Of a DNA stretch of 34,642 bases, positions 17,248-24,635 are shown one piece after another; positions within the stretch are counted from its first letter, which is position 1; every line of letters begins with the position of its first letter. The stretch is taken from contig NZ_AUBI01000023.1 in the NCBI RefSeq assembly GCF_000429165.1, positions 1 through 34,642 on the forward strand. The letters run 5' to 3'. Both the position numbers and the translations under genes were made by a program. This stretch comes from Acetobacter nitrogenifigens DSM 23921 = NBRC 105050. GTDB taxonomy: Bacteria > Pseudomonadota > Alphaproteobacteria > Acetobacterales > Acetobacteraceae. The notes under the pieces were generated by a model. It saw nothing but the letters and a program-made list of their open reading frames with translations, did not search any database and was not told the origin of the DNA.

Positions 17248-17598
17248 TGCTTCATCCTGAGTCCCACCCGATCGCGGGGGGATGTCTTGTGGCCGTTATG
17301 CGGACTCCGCGTGTCCCCAGTTATCGTGGTTCAAACCTCGCCCGCCTCGGCTGTTGTTTATTTTCGCTCCGGCTTTGTAGCAAACGTTTGATTGGGAAAT
17401 ACGTTCAGCCCGCTCACCCGTTCGTAACAGTGAGTGTTCGACGCCAAAGGCGATCTGTCAAAACACGTTCGTCGTATCATCGGCGTCTCATACGCACACG
17501 CCTTGGCGTCAGAGAACTGCTCCTACGTCCTTGCACACAGGAACGTCGCCGCTCGACTACACCGAGCGCCAGCGGCATAACCGTCACCGGAACCATAA
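17248..17598. promoter_or_regulatory. Divergent leader between sucC and the phosphatase gene
   Basis: About 350 bp without a gene. It should hold the sucCD promoter (minus strand) and the promoter of the phosphatase (plus strand). A perfect 10-bp palindrome, CAAACGTTTG, lies at 17381-17390; AACGTT-centred palindromes are typical of LacI-family operators, but no such regulator is nearby. On the minus strand TTGCTA, 17 bases, TAAACA just past this palindrome is a weak sigma-70 candidate for sucC. Nothing else is recognised. Confidence 0.35.
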
Positions 17599-17642
17599 CC
17601 AGCCGGTCCAGCCGGCCAGAAGAGGCCGGCTGGACCGGCTGG
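17599..17642 (+). repeat. Perfect 19-bp inverted repeat (hairpin) just before the phosphatase start codon
   Basis: CCAGCCGGTCCAGCCGGCC at 17599-17617 is exactly repeated in reverse complement at 17624-17642, with a 6-base loop (AGAAGA). Each arm contains CCAGCCGG twice. The structure ends 8 bases before the ATG at 17651 and its right arm includes the purines nearest to the start. As RNA it would be extremely stable and could block ribosome access. As DNA it could form a cruciform or bind a dimeric protein. Confidence 0.9.
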
Positions 17643-17650
17643 AACACAGC

Positions 17651-18439
17651 ATGTCCGTCGCAATAGATCGCCGTCTTGAAGCTGCCCGCGCAGTGGTCGA
17701 GGACGCCTCTCGCCTGGCCCTCGCAATGCGCCCGCCGTCCGGCGGTCCCAGCGGCAGCCAAAAATCCGCCCAGGACTGGCTGACCGAAGCGGACGGCGCC
17801 GTGGAAGCATTCGTCGCTCGCCGCATGCAGGAACTGTTCCCTGAAGACGGGTTTCAAGGCGAGGAAGGTGGCAGCGTCAGGCAAGGAAGCTTGCGGTGGG
17901 TGATTGACCCCATCGACGGCACGTCGAATTTTGCGCGCGGCCGCAATCGCTGGTGCGTGTCGCTTGGGCTGCTGGACGGCGATCGCCCGGTGGCGGGAGT
18001 GATCAACGCCCCCGCGCTGGGCGAGATCTACACCGCGCGACTGGGCGGTGGCGCGTTCATGAACGGGAAGCCCATTCATGCTTCCCCCGTCACCGATACG
18101 CGTAGCGCGATGATCGAGATGGGATGGAGCAACCGCGTTCCGAAACCAGTTTTCATGGAAAAAATCGGGGCGATTCTCGATCTCGGCGCGATGCCGCGTT
18201 CGGGCGGGTCCGGAGCGCTTGCGCTGGCTGACGTCGCATGCGGGCGGCTGGACGGCTATATCGAGATTGTCATCAACCTGTGGGACGTCGCCGCAGCCCT
18301 GATCATCCTTGAGGAAGCGGGCGCCCGCGTTTCCCCATTCCTGCGGGAAGGCGGCTTGACCGGCGGGGCCACGATCCTCGCCGCAGCCCCGGGCGTGGCT
18401 GAAGCCCTGTCGCAGGCGACAGGAATTCCCCTCGCCTGA
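17651..18439 (+). CDS. Inositol-monophosphatase-family phosphatase
   Basis: A 262-residue Mg-dependent phosphatase. The metal site is complete: GEE (70-72), WVIDPIDGTSNFARG (83-97) with D86, D89 and the following Gly-Thr, and INLWDVAAALIILEEAG (208-224) with D212. The family includes SuhB/IMPase, histidinol-phosphatase HisN, fructose-bisphosphatase and CysQ, and the sequence alone does not decide the substrate. Size and the motif LWDVAA fit IMPase or HisN better than CysQ. The ATG is 8 bases after a perfect hairpin and no strong Shine-Dalgarno is free. The gene converges with the MaoC-like gene, only 11 bases away. Confidence 0.88.
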   Translation: MSVAIDRRLEAARAVVEDASRLALAMRPPSGGPSGSQKSAQDWLTEADGAVEAFVARRMQELFPEDGFQGEEGGSVRQGSLRWVIDPIDGTSNFARGRNRWCVSLGLLDGDRPVAGVINAPALGEIYTARLGGGAFMNGKPIHASPVTDTRSAMIEMGWSNRVPKPVFMEKIGAILDLGAMPRSGGSGALALADVACGRLDGYIEIVINLWDVAAALIILEEAGARVSPFLREGGLTGGATILAAAPGVAEALSQATGIPLA

Positions 18440-18445
18440 GCATCA

Positions 18446-18472
18446 GGCGTTCATTCGGGTTTTCTGAACGCC
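18446..18472. terminator. Hairpin in the convergent phosphatase/MaoC junction
   Basis: GGCGTTCA (18446-18453) and TGAACGCC (18465-18472) form a perfect 8-bp stem with an 11-base loop (TTCGGGTTTTC). A second, mutually exclusive 6-bp stem (GCCTGA/TCAGGC, 18434-18448) overlaps it and the phosphatase stop codon. The placement at the junction of converging genes suggests bidirectional termination, although the T run is in the loop. Confidence 0.5.
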
Positions 18473-18912
18473 AGCACTTTTGTGATCTGGCGTTGGCGCG
18501 GCTCCCCTTCCTGCCCAAGCGTCAATGTCTCCACAGTCACCACCCCCTGCTCAGGGCGAGATCGAGACGGCGCAATCTCCAGGACACGGCACTCCACGCG
18601 CAGCCTGTCGCCCGGATACGTGGGGCGCGGCCATTGAATGTCGGTCGAAAGACCGATCAACCCTTTGTAAAATGGAAGGGTTTCAACCAGAAGGCGCATG
18701 GTGATTGCAGCGGTGTGCCATCCACTTGCGGCGAGTTTACCGAACATTGAGGCTTTGGCGGCTTCAAGGTCAGTATGGAATGGTTGCGGATCGAACTGCT
18801 GCGCAAAGGCTACAATCTGATTTGCGTCCATTTCGTATTCGCCGCTTCGAAACAGATCGCCCGTCTTGAGATCGTCAAGATACCATGGCCCCGAGGCATT
18901 ATTTGGCTGCAT
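18451..18912 (-). CDS. MaoC-like hotdog-fold dehydratase
   Basis: A 153-residue protein of the MaoC/(R)-specific enoyl-CoA hydratase superfamily. The catalytic pair is present in FAQQFDPQPFHTD (D41, H46), followed by GWHTAAITMRLLVE and the hydratase-like IQWPRPTYPGDRLRVECRVLE. Such enzymes hydrate trans-2-enoyl-CoA esters. Single-domain forms of this size are common in alphaproteobacteria, often with fatty acid genes. GAGAGGAAA precedes the ATG. It lies just downstream of the small protein gene and the MerR gene on the same strand and may be part of the fatty acid group, but its exact substrate is unknown. Confidence 0.85.
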   Translation of the reverse strand: MQPNNASGPWYLDDLKTGDLFRSGEYEMDANQIVAFAQQFDPQPFHTDLEAAKASMFGKLAASGWHTAAITMRLLVETLPFYKGLIGLSTDIQWPRPTYPGDRLRVECRVLEIAPSRSRPEQGVVTVETLTLGQEGEPRQRQITKVLAFRKPE

Positions 18913-18968
18913 GAGAATTTCCTCTCTTCAGAGGTAAGCAGATCACGATCAACAACCACCCGTACGCG

Positions 18969-19130
18969 TCACTGTAGCGGCGGATCTTTCAGAGGCTCCG
19001 GCTCTTCAGGCTCTTCGCGCGCCGGAGGTTCGTCCAATGCAGGCGGCGGCACAGGCGGGATGCGCCCGGGATGCGGAATTTCGGGACCGGTAGGTATCCC
19101 GCCCGACGATATGATGCCTGATCGCGTCAT
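18969..19130 (-). CDS. Small Pro/Glu-rich protein of unknown function
   Basis: A 53-residue open frame beginning MTRSGIISSGGIPTGPEIPH, followed by a run of Pro-rich segments (RIPPVPPPALDEPP) and an acidic tail (REEPEEPEPLKDPPLQ). Coding is supported by an optimal GGGGAG 8 bases before the ATG, by the ordered low-complexity composition, and by its fit between maoC and merR on the same strand. It has no Cys, Trp, Tyr, Phe or long hydrophobic stretch, so it is likely a disordered soluble protein. I do not recognise a family. It starts immediately after a terminator-like hairpin. Confidence 0.6.
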   Translation of the reverse strand: MTRSGIISSGGIPTGPEIPHPGRIPPVPPPALDEPPAREEPEEPEPLKDPPLQ

Positions 19131-19132
19131 TC

Positions 19133-19154
19133 AAAAAACTCCCCTCATTGGGAG
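19133..19154 (-). terminator. Terminator-like hairpin with T6, downstream of merR
   Basis: On the minus strand CTCCC (19154-19150), loop AATGAG, GGGAG (19143-19139) is followed by TTTTTT (19138-19133). This is the layout of an intrinsic terminator, with a short 5-bp stem. It lies about 120 bases past merR. The right arm overlaps the GGGGAG ribosome binding site of the small gene at 18969-19130, so folding would both end transcription and mask that site. Confidence 0.5.
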
Positions 19155-19275
19155 ACCATTTTAGTAACCCAACGGCGTGCGCCGCGACGAGAGGCGCGAT
19201 CCGCCTCCCTCCCCATGCCAGCGATGTGACTTTGGCGGTGCGAAGCGCAGATGTCCTGATGCGGACGCAATCATG

Positions 19276-19683
19276 TCACGCGGCGTCGACGGTAAAGGAA
19301 TTCAGCAACGACTGCTGAATGTTTTCAAGGTCAGAAAGCGTAGCCGAAATCGCCGCACTCATGGCGTTGAGATCGCGCATCTTTTTCTGAATTTGCTTCA
19401 GAAGAAGCATTTTCTGCGCGCTGTGCTTGGGGTCCGCGTCGTACAGGTCAAGATACTGCTTGATGTCGCGCAGCGTGAAACCAAGCTGCTTTCCGCGAAT
19501 GATCAGCTTCATCCGCGCCCGGTCACGGATTGAATACACGCGCGTCGTGCCCACGCGGGACGGCGAGATCAGGCCCTTGTCTTCGTAAAAACGCATGGAG
19601 CGTGGCGTAATCGCCAGTTCACGAGAAAGTTCGCTCACAGAATATAGCCGGTTTTCTTTCGGGTCTTCCGCATCGACGCTCAT
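19276..19683 (-). CDS. MerR-family transcriptional regulator (candidate fatty acid/acyl-CoA regulator)
   Basis: A 135-residue regulator. The N-terminal winged helix-turn-helix is typical of MerR: LYSVSELSRELAITPRSMRFYEDKGLISP (13-41), then RVYSIRDRARMKLIIRGKQLGFTLRDIKQYL. A coiled-coil dimerisation helix follows (about 88-125). There is no Cys at all, so it is not a metal sensor. Short Cys-free MerR proteins next to acyl-CoA dehydrogenase genes include LiuR, which controls branched-chain amino acid and fatty acid breakdown. The neighbours here (thioesterase, acyl-CoA dehydrogenase, fadB, fadA) fit that role. A dyad 24 bases upstream of the start could be an autoregulatory site. Confidence 0.85.
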   Translation of the reverse strand: MSVDAEDPKENRLYSVSELSRELAITPRSMRFYEDKGLISPSRVGTTRVYSIRDRARMKLIIRGKQLGFTLRDIKQYLDLYDADPKHSAQKMLLLKQIQKKMRDLNAMSAAISATLSDLENIQQSLLNSFTVDAA

Positions 19684-19706
19684 ATCGCTCTGTCCCTTTC
19701 GTCTTG

Positions 19707-19727
19707 CTGTCGCACCGTGGGCGACAG
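19707..19727. promoter_or_regulatory. Dyad upstream of the MerR gene
   Basis: CTGTCGC and GCGACAG are perfect inverted 7-mers separated by 7 bases, 24 bases upstream of the merR ATG. MerR proteins bind dyads in their own promoters, so this is a candidate operator. It does not resemble the dyad before fadA, so it may instead be an RNA hairpin in the leader. Confidence 0.35.
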
Positions 19728-19869
19728 GAGCCTTTTATGTACCACGAGTGTCGGCCATGACGCCGTATCGTTGCAAACTCGATGCAGTTTGACGGGCTGC
19801 ACTCCCGGCTCCCGCCAGTGTCGGGCTTACTGAACTGGAACAGTCTGTCTGCCTGGCCCACCCATCAGA

Positions 19870-20379
19870 TCACGACGCATTCGTCGACATCGGCGCTTTC
19901 AAAAACCCCCTCAACGCCTTTCCGGCGTCAATTCCATCAGGCTTCGGCGAACCTCGTTTGAACACCCCGCTCGCCCGCACGACCGGAGCCCCATTCACAC
20001 GCGCCAGTCCCTGCACGAAAACGGCGTTGCGGGTCACACGCAGAACCTCCGCCCGGATTTCGACCCAGTCGTTCAATTCCGACGGCGCGAGATAATCGAC
20101 AGTCAGAGACATAGTCGGCAAGATCGCAAGCTGAAAGTCGTTCCTGTACATCGCAGCCAGCGCAAGGTAACCGTCGCACACAGTCGCCAGCATACCGCCG
20201 TGACAGATTTTCGCGTGGTTGCAGTGGCGGGCCTCCACCCGAAAACCCGCGACGAGATGACCATCATCGTCCTTGATCGCGAATCCGCCGGTCAGAGCGT
20301 CAAAACCATCCGGGTTCAGGATTGGGATAGGAACGAACCCGGCGGGAAGCTCTGTGTGTTTGTTGTCCTGTGTCGTCAT
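19870..20379 (-). CDS. PaaI-type hotdog acyl-CoA thioesterase
   Basis: A 169-residue single-domain thioesterase of the PaaI/4HBT family. The active-site motif is ARHCNHAKICHGGMLATVCDG (HGG at 60-62, acidic D69), followed by PTMSLTVDYLAPSELNDWVEIRAEV, the typical central strands. It hydrolyses acyl-CoA esters; next to beta-oxidation genes it may relieve stalled acyl-CoA. GGAG sits 7 bases before the ATG. It is downstream of the acyl-CoA dehydrogenase gene on the same strand, 82 bases away, with a strong hairpin in the gap, so co-transcription may be partial. Confidence 0.87.
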   Translation of the reverse strand: MTTQDNKHTELPAGFVPIPILNPDGFDALTGGFAIKDDDGHLVAGFRVEARHCNHAKICHGGMLATVCDGYLALAAMYRNDFQLAILPTMSLTVDYLAPSELNDWVEIRAEVLRVTRNAVFVQGLARVNGAPVVRASGVFKRGSPKPDGIDAGKALRGFLKAPMSTNAS

Positions 20380-20410
20380 CAGGCAACTCCGTAAGATTGG
20401 TCTTCCGCAG

Positions 20411-20446
20411 CGTTCCCGGCGCTCGGCCAGACCGTCGCCGGGAACG
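20411..20446 (-). terminator. Perfect 11-bp stem between the acyl-CoA dehydrogenase and thioesterase genes
   Basis: CGTTCCCGGCG (20411-20421) and CGCCGGGAACG (20436-20446) form an 11-bp perfect stem with a 14-base loop. No T run follows on the minus strand, so complete termination is unlikely. It may set a lower level for the downstream thioesterase or protect the upstream mRNA 3' end. Confidence 0.5.
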
Positions 20447-20461
20447 TAGCACGCCCTGCAG

Positions 20462-22255
20462 TTAGAACAGGTCTTCAGGCAGCTCCATCAGCGACTTTTT
20501 GCCCGACTTGATCTTCAGATACAGCGCCGCGGACTCAGGCAGGATGCGATCATAAAAGAAGCGGGCGGAGCTCAGCTTCGCCGTGTAGAAGGCCTTATCC
20601 GGCCCCTCCGCCGCTCCAAGTTTGGACACGGCGATCGTCACCGTACGTGCCCAGAGGTAAGCGAGCGAGACAAGGCCCATCAGGCGCAGATAATCCGTCG
20701 CCGCAGCTCCTGCCTCCTCGGGGTCCGCCATGCCTTTCTGAGCGACGTGCGCGGTCGAAAGCTGCAACGCGCCAAGCGCGCGTTCCAGGCCCTCGATCAT
20801 CTTGGAGAACAGCGGATGTTCTTTGTGTTCGGCGACGAAGTCCGCGATCGGATGGAACAGGCCCCGAAGACTCCTGCCCATGTGCGCCGGCAGCTTACGG
20901 CCGACGAGGTCGAGCGCCTGCACCCCGTTGGTGCCTTCGTAGATCATGGTGATCCGTGCGTCACGAGCGAACTGCTCCACGCCGTGATCATGGATGTAGC
21001 CATGACCGCCATAAGTCTGCACAGCGAGATTGGCGGATTCCGAGCCCATGTCAGTGAACATCGCCTTGACCACCGGCGTCAGCAGCGCGACGAAGTCTTC
21101 GGCGTCTCGACGCTGGGCTTTGTCTTCCGTGTGCTCAGCGATATCCAGGGCGTTCGCCACCCAGGTCCCAAGCGCCCGGCACCCTTCCGCATTGACGCGC
21201 ATGGTCATCAGCATCCGGCGAACGTCCGGATGGACGATGATCGGGTCTGCCGCGAGCTTCGGATACTTGGGGCCGGAAAGCGCGCGCCCCTGCAGACGCT
21301 CCTTCGCATATGAAACTGCGCTCTGGTAGGAAACTTCAGTTATGCCCAGACCCTGAATGCCGACGCCGAGACGCTCGGCGTTCATCATCGCGAACATGGC
21401 CTGCATGCCTTTGTGAGGCGCGCCGACCAGCCAGCCTTTGGCTTCGTCAAAACTGATCTGACAAGTCGCGGAGCCCTTGATGCCCATCTTGTGCTCAAGC
21501 GCGGTGCAGACCACGGGATTGCGTGCGCCGAGACTGCCGTCCTCATTGGGAAGAAATTTCGGAACGAGAAACAGGCTGATGCCCTTGATGCCTTCAGGCG
21601 CATCGGGAAGCCGCGCCAGTACCAGATGAATGATATTCTCCGTCAGGTCATGCTCGCCCGCGGAGATGAATATCTTCGAGCCCGTGACCGCGTAGGAGTC
21701 GTCGCCTTGTGGAACGGCTTTTGTGCGCACAAGACCAAGATCAGTGCCGCACTGCGCCTCGGTCAGGCACATGCTCGCCGACCAGGTGCCGTCGATCATC
21801 TTCGGCAGATAGAAGGATTTCAGCTCATCCGAGCCGTATTTGCGCAGCGCCGTCATCGCGCCCGCCGTCAGGCCCGGATAGAGACCGAACGACAGGTTCG
21901 TCGAACAGATCATCTCGGAGATGAGCATGCCGACGCTTTCCGGCAGACCCTGCCCGCCGTATTCCGGCGGCGCCGAGACGGACGACCAGCCGCCGTCACA
22001 GAACTGCTTGTAGGCCTCCTTGAAACCCGTCGGCGTGTGCACCACGCCGTTTTCGAGCCTGCATCCCTCTGTATCGCCTACCGGATTAAGCGGCAGCAAC
22101 ACGCGGGTGGTGAATTTCGCCGCTTCTTCAAGCACCGTCTCGACCAGATCGGCGTCGACGCCGGAAAACGCCGGGATGCTGGTCAACTTGGAGAAATCAT
22201 GAAGTTCGTTCAGGACGAACTTCATGTCGCGGAGGGGGGCGTTATATGTCTGCAT
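20462..22255 (-). CDS. Acyl-CoA dehydrogenase (long, C-terminally extended type)
   Basis: A 597-residue flavoprotein that makes the trans-2 double bond of acyl-CoA in the first step of beta-oxidation. Domains are in the usual order: N-terminal helices, middle beta domain (MCLTEAQCGTDLG, 162-174; TGSKIFISAGEHD, 191-203), C-terminal helical domain with the catalytic Glu in ARITMIYEGTNGVQA (E440), then the extra C-terminal domain found in the 590-600-residue class (DmdC/AcdA-like). The electrons go to ETF, whose genes are not here. It follows fadB by 19 bases and completes a fadA-fadB-dehydrogenase operon. Chain-length preference cannot be predicted. Confidence 0.93.
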   Translation of the reverse strand: MQTYNAPLRDMKFVLNELHDFSKLTSIPAFSGVDADLVETVLEEAAKFTTRVLLPLNPVGDTEGCRLENGVVHTPTGFKEAYKQFCDGGWSSVSAPPEYGGQGLPESVGMLISEMICSTNLSFGLYPGLTAGAMTALRKYGSDELKSFYLPKMIDGTWSASMCLTEAQCGTDLGLVRTKAVPQGDDSYAVTGSKIFISAGEHDLTENIIHLVLARLPDAPEGIKGISLFLVPKFLPNEDGSLGARNPVVCTALEHKMGIKGSATCQISFDEAKGWLVGAPHKGMQAMFAMMNAERLGVGIQGLGITEVSYQSAVSYAKERLQGRALSGPKYPKLAADPIIVHPDVRRMLMTMRVNAEGCRALGTWVANALDIAEHTEDKAQRRDAEDFVALLTPVVKAMFTDMGSESANLAVQTYGGHGYIHDHGVEQFARDARITMIYEGTNGVQALDLVGRKLPAHMGRSLRGLFHPIADFVAEHKEHPLFSKMIEGLERALGALQLSTAHVAQKGMADPEEAGAAATDYLRLMGLVSLAYLWARTVTIAVSKLGAAEGPDKAFYTAKLSSARFFYDRILPESAALYLKIKSGKKSLMELPEDLF

Positions 22256-22274
22256 TTTCTTGTATCCCCGTCGC

Positions 22275-24635
22275 TCAGTTTCTCAAGGGCTTGCCGGTTT
22301 CGAGCATATGCTCGATGCGGTCCAGCGTGCCCGTGTTATGCAGCAGGCTCATGAAGCCCTTCCGCTCCAGCTCCAGCATTTGCTCTTCGGTGACGATCTC
22401 CGTCGTGTCGTGCTCGCCACCCGTCAGAATGTTCGCAAGCTCGCCAGCTACGGTGATGTCATATGGCGTTGCGACGCCCTGCGAGGCCATGCCCGCGACC
22501 GCCATGTCGAACGCTGTGCGTCCCGCAGCGCCTGCGACGCGAAATTCGGGCTTCTCGGGCGCGACGTAACCATCGACCAGAGAAAGCGCGCGAGCTTTCG
22601 CGTCCGCCAGAACACGATCGCGATTCATCGTAACGCCATCCGCCTTGCGAAGAATATGCATGCGCCTGGCTTCAGCGGCAGATTTCGAGACTCTCGCAAC
22701 AGCGATCATCTCAAACGCGCCGCGAGGCGCCGGCATCGGCCCGCGAGGCGTTTTCGGATCTGCCTGATTACGCAGGAGCATCTCCCCGCAACCGCCCCAC
22801 CCGGGGATCAAACCTACGCCGCATTCGACGAGGCCCGTATAAAGTTCGGCGTGCGCCTGAATCGCGTCGCAATGCAGAATGATCTCGCATCCACCGCCAA
22901 GCGCCAGGCCGGCCGGAGCGGCGACGACCGGGAAAGGCGCGTATTTCAACGCCTTGAGGGTGCTTTGCCCTTTGTCGATGAGTTTCTGGATTTCGCCCCA
23001 TGCCGCCATGTTGACCGCGAAAAGCGCCAGTCCGAGGTTTGCGCCCGCCGAAAAATTGGAGGCGTCCGTATACAGAACCATCGCCTTGAAGTTGGTCTTC
23101 ACATGATCGATGGATTTCTCCAGAAGTCCCAGAACGCCGTCGTCAAACGTGTTCATCTTCGTGGTGATCTCGAAACATGCGACACCGTCGCCGATGTCCC
23201 ACAAGGACGCCGACTTGTTGGAAAGAACGGCCTTTCCTTTCTTGCGGATATCGGAAAGCAGCAGCACCCCCTCCGGTTTTTCAACCGGATGATATGCGCC
23301 ATCAACACCGAAGGCCTGCGTGACGCCGTCACGCTCTTCGTAGAATTTTCCCGAACCGACGGCTTCAACAAGCGCCGGGACCGGGATATCCAGCTGCTTG
23401 AGCAGCGCAGCGAACTTTGCCGGTCCAATCTGATCGATCAGGGCGAACGGCCCAACTTTCCAGTTGAAGCCCAGCGTCATGGCCGCGTCCACGCCAGCGA
23501 TATCGTCCGAAATTTCCGGCACGAGCGAGGCGGCATAGGCCAGGGTCTCCCCCATCACGACACGGGCGTATGCGCCAAACTTATCGGGAGAGGTCAACAG
23601 ATCCGCAGCGGTCTTCGCGGAGGGCGGAAGAGAGAACCGCTCCGAGCGGGCGTATTCGCCGGTTTTGAGGTTGATGGATTCCTTCGTCTTGCCACCGCCT
23701 TCGCGGTTGATGCGATAGAAACCGCCCTTCCCTTTCCGTCCGGTGTAGCCGTCGGCGATCATTTTCGCGATCAGCGGCAGATCGTCCGCCTTGCTGATAT
23801 AACGATCTCCGGCGGGAAGCGTGGCCTTCATGCTGGCGTTGATATGCGGCATCAGGTCAACGCCAACTAAGTCGATCAGGCCAAAAACGCCGGTCTTCGG
23901 AATGCCGAACGGCCGTCCGATAATCGCGTCGACCTGCTCTACGCTGACGCCCATTTCAATCGCGGCGCGGACCGCCACCAGCATCCAGAACGTGCCGATG
24001 CGGTTGGCGATGAAGCCGGGAGTGTCCTTCGCCTTCACAACGGTCTTGCCGAGCTGCCGGTCGCAGAAATCTCCCAGATTCTCGATATGGTCCGGATTGG
24101 TCGCCTCCCCGCCGACAATCTCCAGAAGCCTCATGTAACGTGGAGGATTGAAGAAATGGGTGATCAGAAAGTCGCGTTTGAAGCTGTCGGGCAGCCCCTC
24201 CGTCAGGTCCTTCAGCGGAATGGTCGACGTGTTGGAGCTTACCGGCGCACCGGGCTTACGCACCGCCTCGAGCTTGCGGTACAGATCCTGCTTGAGGTCC
24301 GCCCGTTCGATAATGGCCTCGACAATCCAGTCGCAGGATGCAACGGCCTCGATATCGTCTTCGACGTTACCCGGCTGGATCAGTTTCGCCGCCGCCGGGT
24401 CCATGAACGGCGCCGGCTCGGTCTTGAGCATCTTCGCGATGGCGCCCTTCGCCAGGCTGCTGCGGTCATCGCCGACCGCGCGGTCCAGCAGCAACACAGG
24501 AACGCCTGCATTGGCGATATGGGCCGCGATGCTGGCCCCCATGACCCCCGCGCCGACCACGCAAACGCGTGAGAGGCCGGAAGCGTCCCCCAGAGTCGCC
24601 TCTGGTCTGTCTGTCGATTTGAGGGTCTGGCTCAT
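22275..24635 (-). CDS. fadB: FadB-type 3-hydroxyacyl-CoA dehydrogenase/enoyl-CoA hydratase
   Basis: A 786-residue bifunctional beta-oxidation enzyme. The start at 24635 (MSQTLKSTDR) is chosen because it overlaps the fadA stop as TGATG. The N-terminal half is the NAD-dependent dehydrogenase (VCVVGAGVMGASIAAHI, 24-40; catalytic H160 in LITHFFNPP; GFIANRIG, 207-214). The C-terminal half is the hydratase, with oxyanion-hole segment SNFSAGANL and both catalytic acids, GLALGGGCE (E584) and GLVECGVGLIPGWGG (E604). The domain order is the reverse of E. coli FadB and is common in alphaproteobacteria. All active-site residues expected for both steps are present. It would form a complex with the FadA encoded just upstream. 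Confidence 0.93.
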   Translation of the reverse strand: MSQTLKSTDRPEATLGDASGLSRVCVVGAGVMGASIAAHIANAGVPVLLLDRAVGDDRSSLAKGAIAKMLKTEPAPFMDPAAAKLIQPGNVEDDIEAVASCDWIVEAIIERADLKQDLYRKLEAVRKPGAPVSSNTSTIPLKDLTEGLPDSFKRDFLITHFFNPPRYMRLLEIVGGEATNPDHIENLGDFCDRQLGKTVVKAKDTPGFIANRIGTFWMLVAVRAAIEMGVSVEQVDAIIGRPFGIPKTGVFGLIDLVGVDLMPHINASMKATLPAGDRYISKADDLPLIAKMIADGYTGRKGKGGFYRINREGGGKTKESINLKTGEYARSERFSLPPSAKTAADLLTSPDKFGAYARVVMGETLAYAASLVPEISDDIAGVDAAMTLGFNWKVGPFALIDQIGPAKFAALLKQLDIPVPALVEAVGSGKFYEERDGVTQAFGVDGAYHPVEKPEGVLLLSDIRKKGKAVLSNKSASLWDIGDGVACFEITTKMNTFDDGVLGLLEKSIDHVKTNFKAMVLYTDASNFSAGANLGLALFAVNMAAWGEIQKLIDKGQSTLKALKYAPFPVVAAPAGLALGGGCEIILHCDAIQAHAELYTGLVECGVGLIPGWGGCGEMLLRNQADPKTPRGPMPAPRGAFEMIAVARVSKSAAEARRMHILRKADGVTMNRDRVLADAKARALSLVDGYVAPEKPEFRVAGAAGRTAFDMAVAGMASQGVATPYDITVAGELANILTGGEHDTTEIVTEEQMLELERKGFMSLLHNTGTLDRIEHMLETGKPLRN

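Noticed and set aside
17320..17345. T-arm-like GGTTCAAACC as part of a tRNA
   Set aside because: The flanking bases do not pair into T, anticodon or acceptor stems.
22224..23870. Long open frame (548 codons) on the plus strand
   Set aside because: It is antisense to fadB, Arg/His-rich and without motifs; an effect of GC-rich codon usage.
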